From positions 496,001 through 560,000 of the forward strand of contig CAVQOH010000006.1 of assembly GCA_963714405.1 (NCBI GenBank): DNA of 64,000 bases, written 5' to 3'. This document shows positions 30,785-40,430 of the stretch, piece by piece; within the stretch, counting starts at the first letter, position 1, and each line of letters begins with the position of its first letter. This DNA is from JAZGGS01 sp963714405 (GTDB lineage Bacteria; Bacteroidota; Ignavibacteria; Ignavibacteriales; Ignavibacteriaceae). A program made the position numbers and the translations under genes. The notes under the pieces were generated by a model, which searched no databases, was not told where the DNA came from, and saw only the letters and a list, made by a program, of their open reading frames with translations.

Positions 30785-31594
30785 TTAACGGTTCCACTGC
30801 TTTGAAAGTGAAGTACGGATTTCACTGGTTCCTGCCCTTTTAAGTTGAATTTCACCTTCAACAAGCTGGTAAACCCAATCAAATACCATCCGTTCACTTG
30901 TAATGGACGATATTCTAATCTTAGCAAAATGATTATCCCATGTCCAGAACACATATGTGTGTCCAACAATTGCACGAGCATCCTTTGTGGGAGACCAACC
31001 TGTAGTTGGAGCATATGGAATATCGTATATATCATAAGTTGGTCCCATATCCTGAATATCAGTATCATCCCAGACATCTATATAAAAATCACCCTGGTAA
31101 TTTTCAAAAAAGAAATCAACATCAATGCTATCAAATGCAACAACTGAATAGAGTGCAAAAGAATAACCGGAATTGTATGGAAATCTTCTGTAATCAAATA
31201 CTGATTGATTATAACCTTCCGGGCGAGGGGTTGCATAAACCACATCTCTGCTAAGATCACTCTCATTACCATTATAATCATAAGCGGTTACTGCATAGTA
31301 ATATGTATCACCGTTTACTGCATCATAATCAATAAAGAAATTATATGCAGTTGATCCGATTAAATAGTACTTTCCATCATATGAATCACTATAATAAACA
31401 TTGTAACCGGAAAGATCTGGTTCCCTGTTATCATACCAGGTAAGATCAACACGGTTATCTCCATTGAGCATTACTACTCCTGTTGGAGGATGAGGTGCAG
31501 TATAATCAGGATCATAATAATATGGATCGTAAATATCACAAGCTTGCAGTAATAAAATTAATGCGATGGCAGTTATAAAAATTATCTTTTTCAT
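30785..31594 (-). CDS. Lipoprotein with fibronectin type III domain
   Basis: A 269-residue predicted lipoprotein. The signal peptide ends in a lipobox, LLLQAC, with the Cys near residue 19, followed by a Tyr/Asp-rich spacer (DIYDPYYYDPDY). An Fn3 domain follows (about 36-125): PHPPTGVVML, VDLTWYDNREPDLSGYNVYYS and TYYYAVTAYDYNGNESDLS are its classic strands. The C-terminal part (about 130-269) is unrecognised. The ATG at 31594 is chosen over an upstream GTG because AGGTG lies 6 bp before it and the signal peptide begins there. Probably periplasmic or surface exposed; partner unknown. Confidence 0.85.
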   Translation of the reverse strand: MKKIIFITAIALILLLQACDIYDPYYYDPDYTAPHPPTGVVMLNGDNRVDLTWYDNREPDLSGYNVYYSDSYDGKYYLIGSTAYNFFIDYDAVNGDTYYYAVTAYDYNGNESDLSRDVVYATPRPEGYNQSVFDYRRFPYNSGYSFALYSVVAFDSIDVDFFFENYQGDFYIDVWDDTDIQDMGPTYDIYDIPYAPTTGWSPTKDARAIVGHTYVFWTWDNHFAKIRISSITSERMVFDWVYQLVEGEIQLKRAGTSEIRTSLSKQWNR

Positions 31595-31767
31595 TTTGAT
31601 CACCTACATTTAAGTTAATTCTTTTCTCATGAGCCAACTTAAATGCCAGTAAAAATAGTTCGAAATGGTATCAAAAACGCAAGTATTTTCTAAACAATGT
31701 ACAATTTAATATACACATCGGAAATTTTTTGTAATCAGCAGAATAATTAATAAAAAGTCATGAAAAT

Positions 31768-33060
31768 TTATATTGCTACAATTTCTTCATTAAAATAAAA
31801 TTTCGATTTATTAATAACCCCTATTGCTCTTCCGGTTAATAATCGCTTATCGAATGGAGAATTTTTAGATTTGGATTTAAACTTCTTGATATCAACAGTC
31901 CAGATTATATTCAAATCTAAAATTGTAAAATTTGCTGGCTGACCAATTTCAAATTTAGGAACAGGTATGTTACAAATTTTTCTCGGATTGATTGATAATT
32001 TTTCAATTATCTGTTCAAGGGTAAGAATTTTTTTATGATATAATTCTGATAAAGTTAAACCAACTTCAGTTTCCAATCCTACAATTCCATTTGGAGCATA
32101 CTGGAATTCAGCTTCCTTTTCTTCAATTGCATGAGGGGCATGATCGCTTGCTATGGCATCAATAGTACCATCCTTCAAACCGGTTATAATTTCATTAATA
32201 TCATCATTCGTTCTTAGTGGCGGACTCATTTTTGCATTTGCATCATAACTTTTAACTGCGTCATCCGTTAGTGTAAAATGATGCGGAGTAACTTCTGCAG
32301 TAACGGGAAGATTGTTCTTTTTTGCCTGCCTAACCATTTTTACTGCATTTGCAGTGCTTATATGTGCGATGTGAATTTTACCTCCTGCATATTCAGCCAT
32401 TAAAATATCCCGCCCAACAATAATATCTTCAGAAACAGCTGGAATCGGAGGTAGACCGAGTAAGGTAGAGTTTATTCCTTCATTCATTGCACCGCCTGAT
32501 AGAGATTCGTCTTCACAATGTTCAATTATTGGTACGTTATACATGCTGGAATATTCTAAAGCCCTTCTTAAAACCGCGGCGCTTTTGATTGCAACACCAT
32601 CATCGGAAAATCCGACAACACCTGCTTCAAACAACTCTGCCATTGGAGAAATAACTTCTCCTTCGCGTTTAAGGGTTGCAGCCCCGATGGGATATACATC
32701 CACAATGTGGGACGATGCCTTTTCTTGTATAAAATTTACAACCTCTGCAGAATCAATTGCTGGTTCAGTATTTGGCATGCATGCAACTGCAGTAAATCCG
32801 CCATTAGCTGCACTATTACAACCAGTTTCTATTGTTTCTTTGTCTTCTCTTCCCGGTTCTCGTAAATGAACGTGCATATCAAAAAAACCCGGAACAACAT
32901 ATTTATTTTCCAAATCGAAATCTCTGGCACCACTTAAATCTTCTTCTGTTAAGTTATCAATTTTGGAAATTACGCCATCCGTAAGAAGTATTGAAACACC
33001 TGATTTGTTAATATTTTGTTCAGGATGAACTAGGTTAATATTTTTTAAAACAACTTTCAT
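31768..33060 (-). CDS. pyrC: Dihydroorotase
   Basis: Zinc amidohydrolase closing carbamoyl-aspartate to dihydroorotate in pyrimidine synthesis. It has 430 residues, class I length. Metal ligands are visible in FDMHVHLREPGREDKET, His in IIEHCEDESLS, His in KIHIAHIST, and Asp in IASDHAPHAIEEKE. The C-terminal beta-sandwich ends normally. It lies 9 bp after pyrB and follows pyrR-pyrB, so it is the third gene of a PyrR-controlled operon. Confidence 0.96.
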   Translation of the reverse strand: MKVVLKNINLVHPEQNINKSGVSILLTDGVISKIDNLTEEDLSGARDFDLENKYVVPGFFDMHVHLREPGREDKETIETGCNSAANGGFTAVACMPNTEPAIDSAEVVNFIQEKASSHIVDVYPIGAATLKREGEVISPMAELFEAGVVGFSDDGVAIKSAAVLRRALEYSSMYNVPIIEHCEDESLSGGAMNEGINSTLLGLPPIPAVSEDIIVGRDILMAEYAGGKIHIAHISTANAVKMVRQAKKNNLPVTAEVTPHHFTLTDDAVKSYDANAKMSPPLRTNDDINEIITGLKDGTIDAIASDHAPHAIEEKEAEFQYAPNGIVGLETEVGLTLSELYHKKILTLEQIIEKLSINPRKICNIPVPKFEIGQPANFTILDLNIIWTVDIKKFKSKSKNSPFDKRLLTGRAIGVINKSKFYFNEEIVAI

Positions 33061-33069
33061 TCAAATATC

Positions 33070-33990
33070 CTAATTGAGAGTTCCTAATAAATACAATACC
33101 GCCATTCTAACAGCTACACCATTTGTTACCTGGTATAAAATTATCTGGTTAGATCCATCAGCAACTTCTGATGAAAGTTCTACACCACGATTAATTGGAC
33201 CCGGATGCAGAATTAGAACATCTTTACCATTTTTATCAAGTCTTTCCTGTGTGATCCCAAAATATTTTGCGTACTCTCTAATTGATGGAAAATATTCTCT
33301 TGCTTTACGCTCTAGCTGAATTCGTAAGACATTGAGTACATCGTTTTCTTGTATTGCTTCATCAATACTATTAATTACTTTTACTCCAAGCTGTTCAACA
33401 TACCTGGGAATCATTGTTGATGGACCACATAAAGAAACTTTGGCACCCATTGTAATTAATCCATAAATATTAGAGAGTGCAACCCTGCTGTGAGCAACAT
33501 CTCCAACTATACATACTTTTAATCCTTCTAATTTTCCCAGCTTTTGCCTGATTGAATACATATCCAACAAAGCCTGGGTTGGATGTTCATGTATGCCATC
33601 TCCTGCGTTTATAATATTTGCATCACTTATTTTTGTTAAAAATTGTGGCACACCTGCTGCTCCGTGGCGCACAACAACCATATCTACTTTCATTGCTTCA
33701 ATGTTACGCATAGTATCTTTGAATGTTTCTCCCTTGCTAACGCTGCTTCCAGATACAGAAAAGTTTACAGTATCTGCGGAGAGTCTTTTCTCAGCAAGTT
33801 CAAAAGAAATTCTTGTACGTGTTGAACTTTCGTAAAATAAGTTAACAATTGTTTTGCCTTGCAAGGTTGGAACTTTTTTAATAGGGCGATCCAAAATTTC
33901 TCTGAAGGTATGCGCTGTATCCAAAATTAATTGAATATCTTCTCTTGGAACTCCCTGTAATCCCAATAAATGTTTAGTTGTTAGCGGCAT
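33070..33990 (-). CDS. pyrB: Aspartate carbamoyltransferase catalytic subunit
   Basis: Transfers the carbamoyl group from carbamoyl phosphate to aspartate, first committed step of pyrimidine synthesis. It has 306 residues. Carbamoyl-phosphate site STRTRISFELAEKRL, second loop SVSKGETFKDT and HPTQALLDMY are intact; ILHPGPINRGVE is the aspartate-side motif. No pyrI regulatory subunit is present, as in pyrR-pyrB-pyrC operons of Gram-positives and many FCB bacteria. It is located between pyrR and pyrC with gaps of about 10 bp. Confidence 0.97.
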   Translation of the reverse strand: MPLTTKHLLGLQGVPREDIQLILDTAHTFREILDRPIKKVPTLQGKTIVNLFYESSTRTRISFELAEKRLSADTVNFSVSGSSVSKGETFKDTMRNIEAMKVDMVVVRHGAAGVPQFLTKISDANIINAGDGIHEHPTQALLDMYSIRQKLGKLEGLKVCIVGDVAHSRVALSNIYGLITMGAKVSLCGPSTMIPRYVEQLGVKVINSIDEAIQENDVLNVLRIQLERKAREYFPSIREYAKYFGITQERLDKNGKDVLILHPGPINRGVELSSEVADGSNQIILYQVTNGVAVRMAVLYLLGTLN

Positions 33991-34001
33991 AATAAAATAG
34001 T

Positions 34002-34547
34002 TTATTCATTTTCTACTTCAACAAGATAGATAGCATCTTCACCATCAATCTCATCCATTTTAACTTTTATTTCTTCATTTTGTGAAGTTGGTATGTTTTT
34101 ACCCACATAATCTGCACGAATAGGCAGTTCCCGATGACCTCTATCAACAAGAATACATAACTGGATTGATGCAGGTCTTCCCAAATCCATCAGTGCATTT
34201 AAAGCTGAGCGGACTGTTCTACCGGTGTAAAGAACATCATCAACAAGAATTATATCTTTCTCATTTATATCAAAAGTTATATTTGATACAGATATTTCCG
34301 GTTGCTTAAGTCTTGTGCGGAAATCATCGCGGTACAAAGTTGCATCCAGTACACCAATTGGTGGTTCAGCATTATCAATAATTTTGATTTTTTCTGCAAT
34401 TCGGTTTGCTAAAAATTCACCACGAGTACGCATTCCAATTATTGCCAGATTTTTAGAGCCCTTATTTCTTTCAAGAATTTCGTGTGACATTCTTGTAATT
34501 ATCCTATCTAGCCCTTGTTCATCAATTGTTTTAGATTTTATTACCAT
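34002..34547 (-). CDS. pyrR: Bifunctional pyr operon regulator / uracil phosphoribosyltransferase PyrR
   Basis: RNA-binding regulator of pyrimidine genes with residual uracil phosphoribosyltransferase activity, 181 residues. The PRPP loop [19 protein letters not shown] is intact, and the N-terminal [15 protein letters not shown] and [13 protein letters not shown] segments are typical. The ATG at 34547 is preferred to an in-frame TTG two codons upstream; GAGGA lies about 10 bp before it. It heads the pyrR-pyrB-pyrC operon. A small hairpin at 34556-34570 covers the ribosome-binding site and may take part in control. Confidence 0.94.
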   Translation of the reverse strand: MVIKSKTIDEQGLDRIITRMSHEILERNKGSKNLAIIGMRTRGEFLANRIAEKIKIIDNAEPPIGVLDATLYRDDFRTRLKQPEISVSNITFDINEKDIILVDDVLYTGRTVRSALNALMDLGRPASIQLCILVDRGHRELPIRADYVGKNIPTSQNEEIKVKMDEIDGEDAIYLVEVENE

Positions 34548-34555
34548 ATACAAAA

Positions 34556-34570
34556 AATCCTCATTGGATT
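34556..34570 (-). promoter_or_regulatory. Small hairpin over the pyrR ribosome-binding site
   Basis: On the minus strand AATCC-AATGA-GGATT forms a 5-bp stem whose 3' arm contains part of the GAGGA of pyrR, followed by a T run. An alternative pairing CTCA/TGAG overlaps it. This could sequester the ribosome site, or act as a weak terminator; the function is inferred only. Confidence 0.4.
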
Positions 34571-34704
34571 GAGTCCGCAGAGGTTAAAAATTATTAAAAT
34601 ATTTTTCATTTCTTCCTTCTCCATCTCGCCGGATAGAATTAAAGGTTAATAAATTGTTTGCCAAAGATAAATTATAATTATTAAAAAGCAAAACTATTTA
34701 AAAT

Positions 34705-34734
34705 AAAAAAGGGATTCCGGTTGGAATCCCTTTT
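34705..34734 (-). terminator. Terminator after the OmpA-like gene
   Basis: A perfect 12-bp stem, AAAAGGGATTCC/GGAATCCCTTTT, with a 4-base loop (34719-34722). On the minus strand it is followed by T residues and lies 22 bp after the stop of the OmpA-like gene, separating it from the pyrR operon. Confidence 0.92.
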
Positions 34735-34755
34735 AAAGTATTATTTAAGAGCTAA

Positions 34756-35922
34756 CTATCTTGTATGAAATTCAACTCTTCTATTATAGAATCTGCTAAC
34801 AGCATCTTTTTCGTTAAAGAGTAATTCTCTCTTACCCTTACCAACAGTAGTTAACCTGCCGGCATCAACGCCTTTAGCAATAAGATATTTCTTAACAGTT
34901 TCAGCTCTGCGCAAAGATAGATTATCATTATACTTATCAGATCCAATTTGATCTGTGTGACCTTGTACCTCAACATTTACATCAGTATGAGATAAAAGAA
35001 TCTGTGCAGCATGGTCTAATATAGGATAAGATTCTGGTCTAAGTGTAGCTTTGTTGAAATCGAAATTTACACCAATAAGAACCCATTTATCTTCAACAAT
35101 TGCTTTGCCACAATGTCTTTTAACTATGTCTTCTATCCTGTTATAATCAATTTCACAAGGATCGGTTTGATATCTCTTAACAATATCTTCAATCCTGTCA
35201 TAATCAACTTCAGCTATACCTGTGTAAAGCTGGCAGTATTTGGATGGTTCACCTTTACCAAAGTAATAAAGTAATCCAATATCAGCATGAATCCAGGAAT
35301 CGTTTGAATTTCCACCAAAGAAACTTCCACCGAAGAAACCACTTGTGGCTCCAGATCTACTGTCTCTGCCATCAATTTTACTATTACCAGTTGTATGATA
35401 AACACCTTCACCGTGTAATCTCCAATTTTCACCAATTCTTGTATCTATTCCTGCACCGATATTAAACTGTGCAACCATGTTAGACTCATCTACAAGAGCT
35501 GGGTCAACTCCAAGACCTTCGGGTGAGTTATAATTAACTCCTGCACCAGCAAGCAGATACATTGCAACTGGTTCACAAGGATTGAAGTAATAGATAAAAT
35601 CAAGATCCGCGGTGATCATATCGTTAGTAACGAACTCATCAAAATTCACAGGATCCTGATAGTTTTCATAATATTGTGCTGCAACATGATTATAGGCACC
35701 TTTTAACCTCCACGCAACATGCTCAGAAAAATTTCTTTGGATTGATAAATATCCACCGTAAAATTCACTGGTGTTTAATGAAGCATCGTTGATTGACACA
35801 TACATTGGATAGGTAAAACCAAATCCAAAGCCCCAGGCATCAGTAGAAACATAACGATCTTGTGAAAAACTGCTGCTGCTGAGTAATAGCATCAACGATA
35901 AAAATGTAATTGTTTTTTTCAT
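34756..35922 (-). CDS. OmpA-family outer-membrane protein
   Basis: A 388-residue protein with signal peptide (about 1-20, ending SSSFSQ), an N-terminal beta-barrel (about 22-220), a short linker holding two copies of IEDIVKR (each preceded by DYDR or DYNR) with paired cysteines, and a C-terminal OmpA peptidoglycan-binding domain (about 275-388). The domain shows VNFDFNKATLRPES, VEVQGHTDQIGSDKYND and LSLRRAETVKKYL, with the conserved Asp and Arg that grip diaminopimelate. This anchors the outer membrane to the wall and agrees with the DAP-type MurE in this window. GAGGG lies 6 bp before the ATG. Confidence 0.93.
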   Translation of the reverse strand: MKKTITFLSLMLLLSSSSFSQDRYVSTDAWGFGFGFTYPMYVSINDASLNTSEFYGGYLSIQRNFSEHVAWRLKGAYNHVAAQYYENYQDPVNFDEFVTNDMITADLDFIYYFNPCEPVAMYLLAGAGVNYNSPEGLGVDPALVDESNMVAQFNIGAGIDTRIGENWRLHGEGVYHTTGNSKIDGRDSRSGATSGFFGGSFFGGNSNDSWIHADIGLLYYFGKGEPSKYCQLYTGIAEVDYDRIEDIVKRYQTDPCEIDYNRIEDIVKRHCGKAIVEDKWVLIGVNFDFNKATLRPESYPILDHAAQILLSHTDVNVEVQGHTDQIGSDKYNDNLSLRRAETVKKYLIAKGVDAGRLTTVGKGKRELLFNEKDAVSRFYNRRVEFHTR

Positions 35923-35984
35923 AAGGTTTCCCTCATTAGTTGTTGTAGAGTAACTGTTTATTTAATTTACTTAAAATATTTACT

Positions 35985-36013
35985 TATATAAGAAAAATTA
36001 CTTATTTTCTCAA
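35985..36013 (-). promoter_or_regulatory. Promoter of the OmpA-like gene
   Basis: On the minus strand a -35 TTGAGA (36013-36008) and a -10 TATATA (35990-35985) are separated by exactly 17 bp, about 60 bp upstream of the start codon. Confidence 0.7.
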
Positions 36014-36187
36014 AAAAAGATATTACAATTTATTTACAAAAACAACAATTTTTAAGTATTATTTATTTTAATTTATTGCAAAAACTGTAGTATTTATCCA
36101 AAAATCATTCCACACTGAGAAATGTTAAAAATTGATTTTTGGTAATAAAACCTCATATTTGTTGTGTAGTTTTTTCCAAATAATTAT

Positions 36188-36262
36188 CGGGGTGTAGCGC
36201 AGCCCGGTTAGCGCGCTTCGTTCGGGACGAAGAGGTCGGGAGTTCGAATCTCCCCACCCCGA
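36188..36262 (+). tRNA. tRNA-Pro (anticodon CGG)
   Basis: Cloverleaf by eye: acceptor CGGGGTG/CACCCCG with discriminator A, D-arm with AGCGCAGCCCGGTTAGCGC, anticodon stem CTTCG/CGAAG enclosing loop TTCGGGA (anticodon CGG, G37), and T-arm GGGAGTTCGAATCTCCC. The anticodon arm is identical to that of E. coli proK. The CCA end is not encoded. Confidence 0.97.
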
Positions 36263-36275
36263 CAAAAGGGAGAAA

Positions 36276-36860
36276 TTAAAAACCCACTCCTACACCTACA
36301 TTAACAAACGGATCCCATTTCTCATAAGGTGAATTTTCATCATTCAAAACATCAACCAAAACTTCTACAAATACCCAAACATTAGTACTGACCATATGAG
36401 AAATTCCTCCTCCCAGAAGTAGAAAGGGAACCCAAACTCTATCGCTGTCATATTGCCGGGTGGTTGTGTTATATGTATGCCCTTCAAAACTGAAATAAAC
36501 AAACTCACCGTGCAAGTAAAATTGAGGGACAATACGGTATCTGCTAAAAACACTTCCACCAAAATTATGTGAAGTAAGTGTTGGATCAAATCTGCTGTCG
36601 CTTACGAATGCATAGTTAATTTTACTCCCGACCGATAACTTCGGGGTTATTTTATATCCAGCATATGGAGAAACACCTATATACAAATATTTGTTCCAAA
36701 ATCTAAAAGTTAAATTACCACCGTAATAAATACGGTTTTGCTGTAAGTTCGGATTAAATGGATTATATGCAGGATTGTTTAGTTCCTCAATTTTACTATT
36801 CAAACCATTCACTATTGTGATGTTGAATAAAAACAGAATTAAAACCAGCAGACGTTTCAT
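36276..36860 (-). CDS. Outer-membrane beta-barrel protein
   Basis: A 194-residue protein with signal peptide (about 1-20, hydrophobic LLVLILFLFNITIV core). The mature part opens with an Asn/Pro-rich segment (NPAYNPFNPN) and then alternating strands such as YIGVSPYAGYKITPKLSVG, and ends in VNVGVGVGF, a beta-signal with terminal Phe. Its 3' end lies 13 bp from the 3' end of tRNA-Pro (convergent). No family assignment beyond small porin-like barrel; function unknown. Confidence 0.78.
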   Translation of the reverse strand: MKRLLVLILFLFNITIVNGLNSKIEELNNPAYNPFNPNLQQNRIYYGGNLTFRFWNKYLYIGVSPYAGYKITPKLSVGSKINYAFVSDSRFDPTLTSHNFGGSVFSRYRIVPQFYLHGEFVYFSFEGHTYNTTTRQYDSDRVWVPFLLLGGGISHMVSTNVWVFVEVLVDVLNDENSPYEKWDPFVNVGVGVGF

Positions 36861-36993
36861 TTTTTTCTTTATAATTTTATTATTAGAAATTATGGTTATA
36901 AAATATAAAAATACTGTATTAATTTATTGTGCAAAAACGATAACTTTCTTTAATTTTAATGTTGTATGTAAAAGTAATCAGGAAGTTATTCAA

Positions 36994-38136
36994 GTGAAGA
37001 AATATGTTACAACTCTAATAATTTTTCTCTTCGCTTTCTTAAATGTGCTGCATGCTCAACAAAATTCTGATTCATCATATACCTATAGCTATGGAGTTCA
37101 TCAAAATGAAGTAAAAGATGCCAAAGTTTTTTCATTAGGATTCGCCTATCATTATGGTTTTGCAATACCACATGCAAAAGAAGTAGTTAATATTAGAGGT
37201 ACTAATCCAATTGGATATGAGTTAAACTTTAACTGGCTGCTTTATACTAAAGATACATGGGATGATTGTAACTGTTATCCTCGATTAGGTCTTCTTTTTT
37301 CTTTCTATGATTTTGATATTAATGAAGTTTTTGGATATGGTTATGTTGCCGGTATCCACTTTACATATTTCTTTGGATTGCCCTCAACATTCAATTTTTT
37401 ACTCCATGGTAAAGCCGGTTTATCATATTTAACAAAACCATATGATAAAGAAACACACCGTCAAAATATGTCTTACTCAACTCATTTAAATTATTTACTT
37501 TCTGCTGGTGGTGGAATAAGATATGAAATAAACAAAAATGTTGAAGCACAGTTTCTTGTAAGTATGAATCATAATTCTAATGCTGCTCTAACAGAACCAA
37601 ATGGTGGGATAAATTATCCCGCTCTAAGTTTAGGATTAGGTTACACTTTTAATCCTATTGATATTAAACCAAGGACTCATAAAGATCCCTATACTTCATC
37701 TCCTAAAAATCACCGCTGGGATGTTGGATTGTTTTGGGGAATTTCTTCAATGCCTTTTCCTGATCAATCGCAGGTTCCAATGTTCGGAGTAAATTTAATA
37801 AGAAGCTGGCAAGTAACTAGAATTGGAGCAGTTACTGCAGGCGCAGAACTGGAAATGAACGGAAGAGCAAGATTACGAGTTCAACGAGGTGAAATTGAAG
37901 ATCTTAGCCCCTGGAGAGCATCCTTGCAGGGTGGTTGGGAATTTTTAATGGGAAGAACAATTTTTTCTATTCAACTTGGTATGTATTTTTATCGTCCTTA
38001 TAAACTAAAAGATGATATTTATCAGCGCTACGGATTGATACACCAAATATTTGATAATTTCTTTGTGGGTATTAATATGAAATCCTACCGCAATTTTGCT
38101 GACCATCTTGATTTAAGACTTACTTATAGCTTTTAA
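36994..38136 (+). CDS. Outer-membrane beta-barrel protein
   Basis: A 380-residue predicted outer-membrane protein. The frame is open further upstream (from 36775), but the signal peptide KKYVTTLIIFLFAFLNVLHAQ begins at a GTG at 36994, with AGGAAG about 8 bp before it, so I place the start there. The mature part contains repeated amphipathic strands, PAHAKE-like and Tyr/Phe-rich turns, and ends LDLRLTYSF, a good beta-signal. It looks like two barrel-like halves with similar WDVGLFWGISS and LGFAYHYGFAI openings. Function unknown. argF follows 69 bp downstream. Confidence 0.78.
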   Translation: MKKYVTTLIIFLFAFLNVLHAQQNSDSSYTYSYGVHQNEVKDAKVFSLGFAYHYGFAIPHAKEVVNIRGTNPIGYELNFNWLLYTKDTWDDCNCYPRLGLLFSFYDFDINEVFGYGYVAGIHFTYFFGLPSTFNFLLHGKAGLSYLTKPYDKETHRQNMSYSTHLNYLLSAGGGIRYEINKNVEAQFLVSMNHNSNAALTEPNGGINYPALSLGLGYTFNPIDIKPRTHKDPYTSSPKNHRWDVGLFWGISSMPFPDQSQVPMFGVNLIRSWQVTRIGAVTAGAELEMNGRARLRVQRGEIEDLSPWRASLQGGWEFLMGRTIFSIQLGMYFYRPYKLKDDIYQRYGLIHQIFDNFFVGINMKSYRNFADHLDLRLTYSF

Positions 38137-38205
38137 TTTTTAAACCCTTAATTTTGATAAACAAATAAAACTTTATTTTAGAAACTGAAAACTAACGGAA
38201 AAATT

Positions 38206-39198
38206 ATGTTAAAAAACAGAAACTTTTTAAAACTACTGGATTTTACACCTGAAGAAATAAATTATTTACTAAATCTTTCCAGAGAACTTAAGGAAGCAAA
38301 AATATCTGGTAACGAAAAACAAAATCTTAAAGGGAAAAACATTGCACTAATATTTGAAAAAACTTCAACGCGTACACGCTGTGCCTTTGAAGTTGCTGCT
38401 TTTGACCAGGGAGCACAAATAACTTACCTAGGTCCTTCGGGTTCACAGATTGGGCATAAAGAATCGATGAAAGATACCGCAAGAGTTCTAGGCAGAATGT
38501 ACGATGGAATTGAGTATAGAGGTTTTGGTCAAAAAATTGTTGAAGAACTGGGTGAGTTTGCCGGAGTTCCTGTTTGGAATGGTTTAACCGATGAATATCA
38601 TCCTACACAGGTTCTTGCAGATTTTTTAACAATGATTGAACACAGCAATAAAAAATTATCTGATATTTCTTTTTGCTATTTAGGTGATGCAAGAAACAAT
38701 ATGGGAAACTCTTTGCTTGTTGGAGGGACTAAACTTGGAATGGATGTAAGATTGTGTGCTCCAAAAAATAATTTACCAGATATGGATTTAGTTGAAACGT
38801 GTAAAAAAATTGCAAAAGAAACGGGTGCAAAAATAACTTTAACCGAAAAAATTGAAGAAGGAGTTAAAGGAGTAGATTTTCTATATACAGATGTTTGGGT
38901 TTCTATGGGAGAAGCAAAAGAAGTTTGGGATGAAAGAATTAAACTTCTAAAACCATATCAAATAAATAACAAAGTTATAAAACTTACTGGAAATCCTGAT
39001 GTAAAATTTTTACATTGCCTTCCTGCATTTCATAACCGCGATACAAAAGTTGGAGAGGAGATTTTCCAGAAATATGGTTTAGATGGAATGGAAGTAACCG
39101 AAGATGTATTCGAATCAAAATATTCTATAGTTTTTGATGAAGCTGAAAACCGCCTTCACACAATTAAAGCAGTAATGGTAGCTACTTTGTGTGGGTGA
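38206..39198 (+). CDS. argF: Ornithine carbamoyltransferase
   Basis: Forms citrulline from ornithine and carbamoyl phosphate in arginine synthesis (or the reverse, catabolic direction). It has 330 residues. Carbamoyl-phosphate loop [20 protein letters not shown] and [12 protein letters not shown] are intact. The ornithine motif [16 protein letters not shown] includes the catalytic Cys. The [20 protein letters not shown] segment is typical of the E. coli ArgF/ArcB subgroup. No other arg gene is in the window, so anabolic versus catabolic use is not decided. Confidence 0.95.
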   Translation: MLKNRNFLKLLDFTPEEINYLLNLSRELKEAKISGNEKQNLKGKNIALIFEKTSTRTRCAFEVAAFDQGAQITYLGPSGSQIGHKESMKDTARVLGRMYDGIEYRGFGQKIVEELGEFAGVPVWNGLTDEYHPTQVLADFLTMIEHSNKKLSDISFCYLGDARNNMGNSLLVGGTKLGMDVRLCAPKNNLPDMDLVETCKKIAKETGAKITLTEKIEEGVKGVDFLYTDVWVSMGEAKEVWDERIKLLKPYQINNKVIKLTGNPDVKFLHCLPAFHNRDTKVGEEIFQKYGLDGMEVTEDVFESKYSIVFDEAENRLHTIKAVMVATLCG

Positions 39199-39252
39199 GA
39201 AGCAGATTGCTGGTTAGATTTAGGAGATGGAGAACACCCTATTTTTTTTAAT

Positions 39253-40341
39253 TTAGAACGCCTGGTTTAAACTAAAATAAAATCCGCTTGTATTTCTTCC
39301 AAAGCCAACATCGGCTCTTAAATCCAATAATTCTTCATCATCAAACCTGAATCTTACACCTGCACCATAAGAAAATTTCAAATGTTTTAAAGTAAATAAC
39401 GAAAACTTCTGAGCAACATCTCCTAGTCCTGCAAAAGCAACTAAACCAAATTTCCACCAGACTCTTAAACGGTATTCTACTTGTGCAGCGAAGTGATGGC
39501 GATCCCTGTATCTTCCTGTAAAGTATCCACGCAAAATTGTTTCTCCGCCTAACGGAGGTATAGAATAGAAAGGCGCAGAGCCGTTTATAAAGTTATAAAA
39601 AAACTGAATTGCTAAAACCTGCTCATCAGTAATTTTATTAAATTTTCTTAAATCAATGCTTGTTCTTGTATAACTGTAATCGCTACCAAGGTTTTTTACA
39701 AAATAAATCGAAGCTATTTCATACAACCCTCCGCTTTCCGGGTAATAGATATTATTTCGTGAATCGTAACTTGCTACAATTCCCAATCCCGAAGTGATTC
39801 CTCCATTTCCACCAAAAACTAAACCTGATTGCAGGTAAGGATTTTTCTTTACATCAACTATCCTGTAATTTCTAAATTCATAAATTAAACCTGCATTGAT
39901 GTTATTTACAATTTGCCTCTGAAATTTTAAAAAGATCAAACTACTTCGTGATTCATAACTTGGATCATCAATATTTATACTGTTGCTGCCAACTCCGTAG
40001 TACTTATCAATCACTTTAGAATAGTTTAAATATGATGATAGATAAAATTTATCATCATCAAAATAAACCTCGGGCTTTGATGAAAAACTAAATTGAGTGT
40101 TTAGCGTGTAGTAACCGTAAACCTCTATTTTAGAAGGCTTTGAATTAGGTTTTTCAGAAAGGTGAAACGATAAAATTCCTAATGCACCAAGTGCAAGGTT
40201 CGATTCAGGAGAGTAAAAAGCAATTGGGTAAGCATATAAATTTAAACTGTTATTTTCTGTTGAATCTTTTTCTTGCGCAGACAGCTTTAGCGGTAATGTT
40301 AAAAACAAAATAATTATAATTATGAAATAAGTAAACTTCAT
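39253..40341 (-). CDS. BamA/Omp85-type surface antigen beta-barrel
   Basis: A 362-residue protein with signal peptide (about 1-22, ending KLSAQ). It consists of an outer-membrane barrel of the Omp85/surface-antigen (D15) kind without POTRA domains. Diagnostic parts are PLGGETILRGYFTGRYRDR, the conserved (V/I)RG(Y/F) loop motif of Omp85 barrels, an AQVEYRLRVWWKFGLVAFAGLGDVA strand pair, and a final LNQAF. This is patatin-barrel or TamA-like in shape; cargo unknown. It is convergent with argF. Confidence 0.85.
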   Translation of the reverse strand: MKFTYFIIIIILFLTLPLKLSAQEKDSTENNSLNLYAYPIAFYSPESNLALGALGILSFHLSEKPNSKPSKIEVYGYYTLNTQFSFSSKPEVYFDDDKFYLSSYLNYSKVIDKYYGVGSNSINIDDPSYESRSSLIFLKFQRQIVNNINAGLIYEFRNYRIVDVKKNPYLQSGLVFGGNGGITSGLGIVASYDSRNNIYYPESGGLYEIASIYFVKNLGSDYSYTRTSIDLRKFNKITDEQVLAIQFFYNFINGSAPFYSIPPLGGETILRGYFTGRYRDRHHFAAQVEYRLRVWWKFGLVAFAGLGDVAQKFSLFTLKHLKFSYGAGVRFRFDDEELLDLRADVGFGRNTSGFYFSLNQAF

Positions 40342-40430
40342 TAAAGCTTTTTGCTCTTTTGCAATCTTATAATTTATCTTACTTCAATATATTAAAATTG
40401 AGTTAGAATAGTTTCTTCAACTGAATTATT

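Noticed and set aside
34572..34585. AGTCCGCAGAGGTT, 13 of 14 bases of the Bacillus PyrR-binding consensus, near pyrR
   Set aside because: It reads on the plus strand, opposite to the pyr transcript, so it would not be in the pyr mRNA. Probably coincidence, but its location is curious.
36775..36993. N-terminal 73-residue extension of the outer-membrane protein gene at 36994
   Set aside because: It overlaps the divergent gene's coding region and precedes a clear signal peptide with its own ribosome site.
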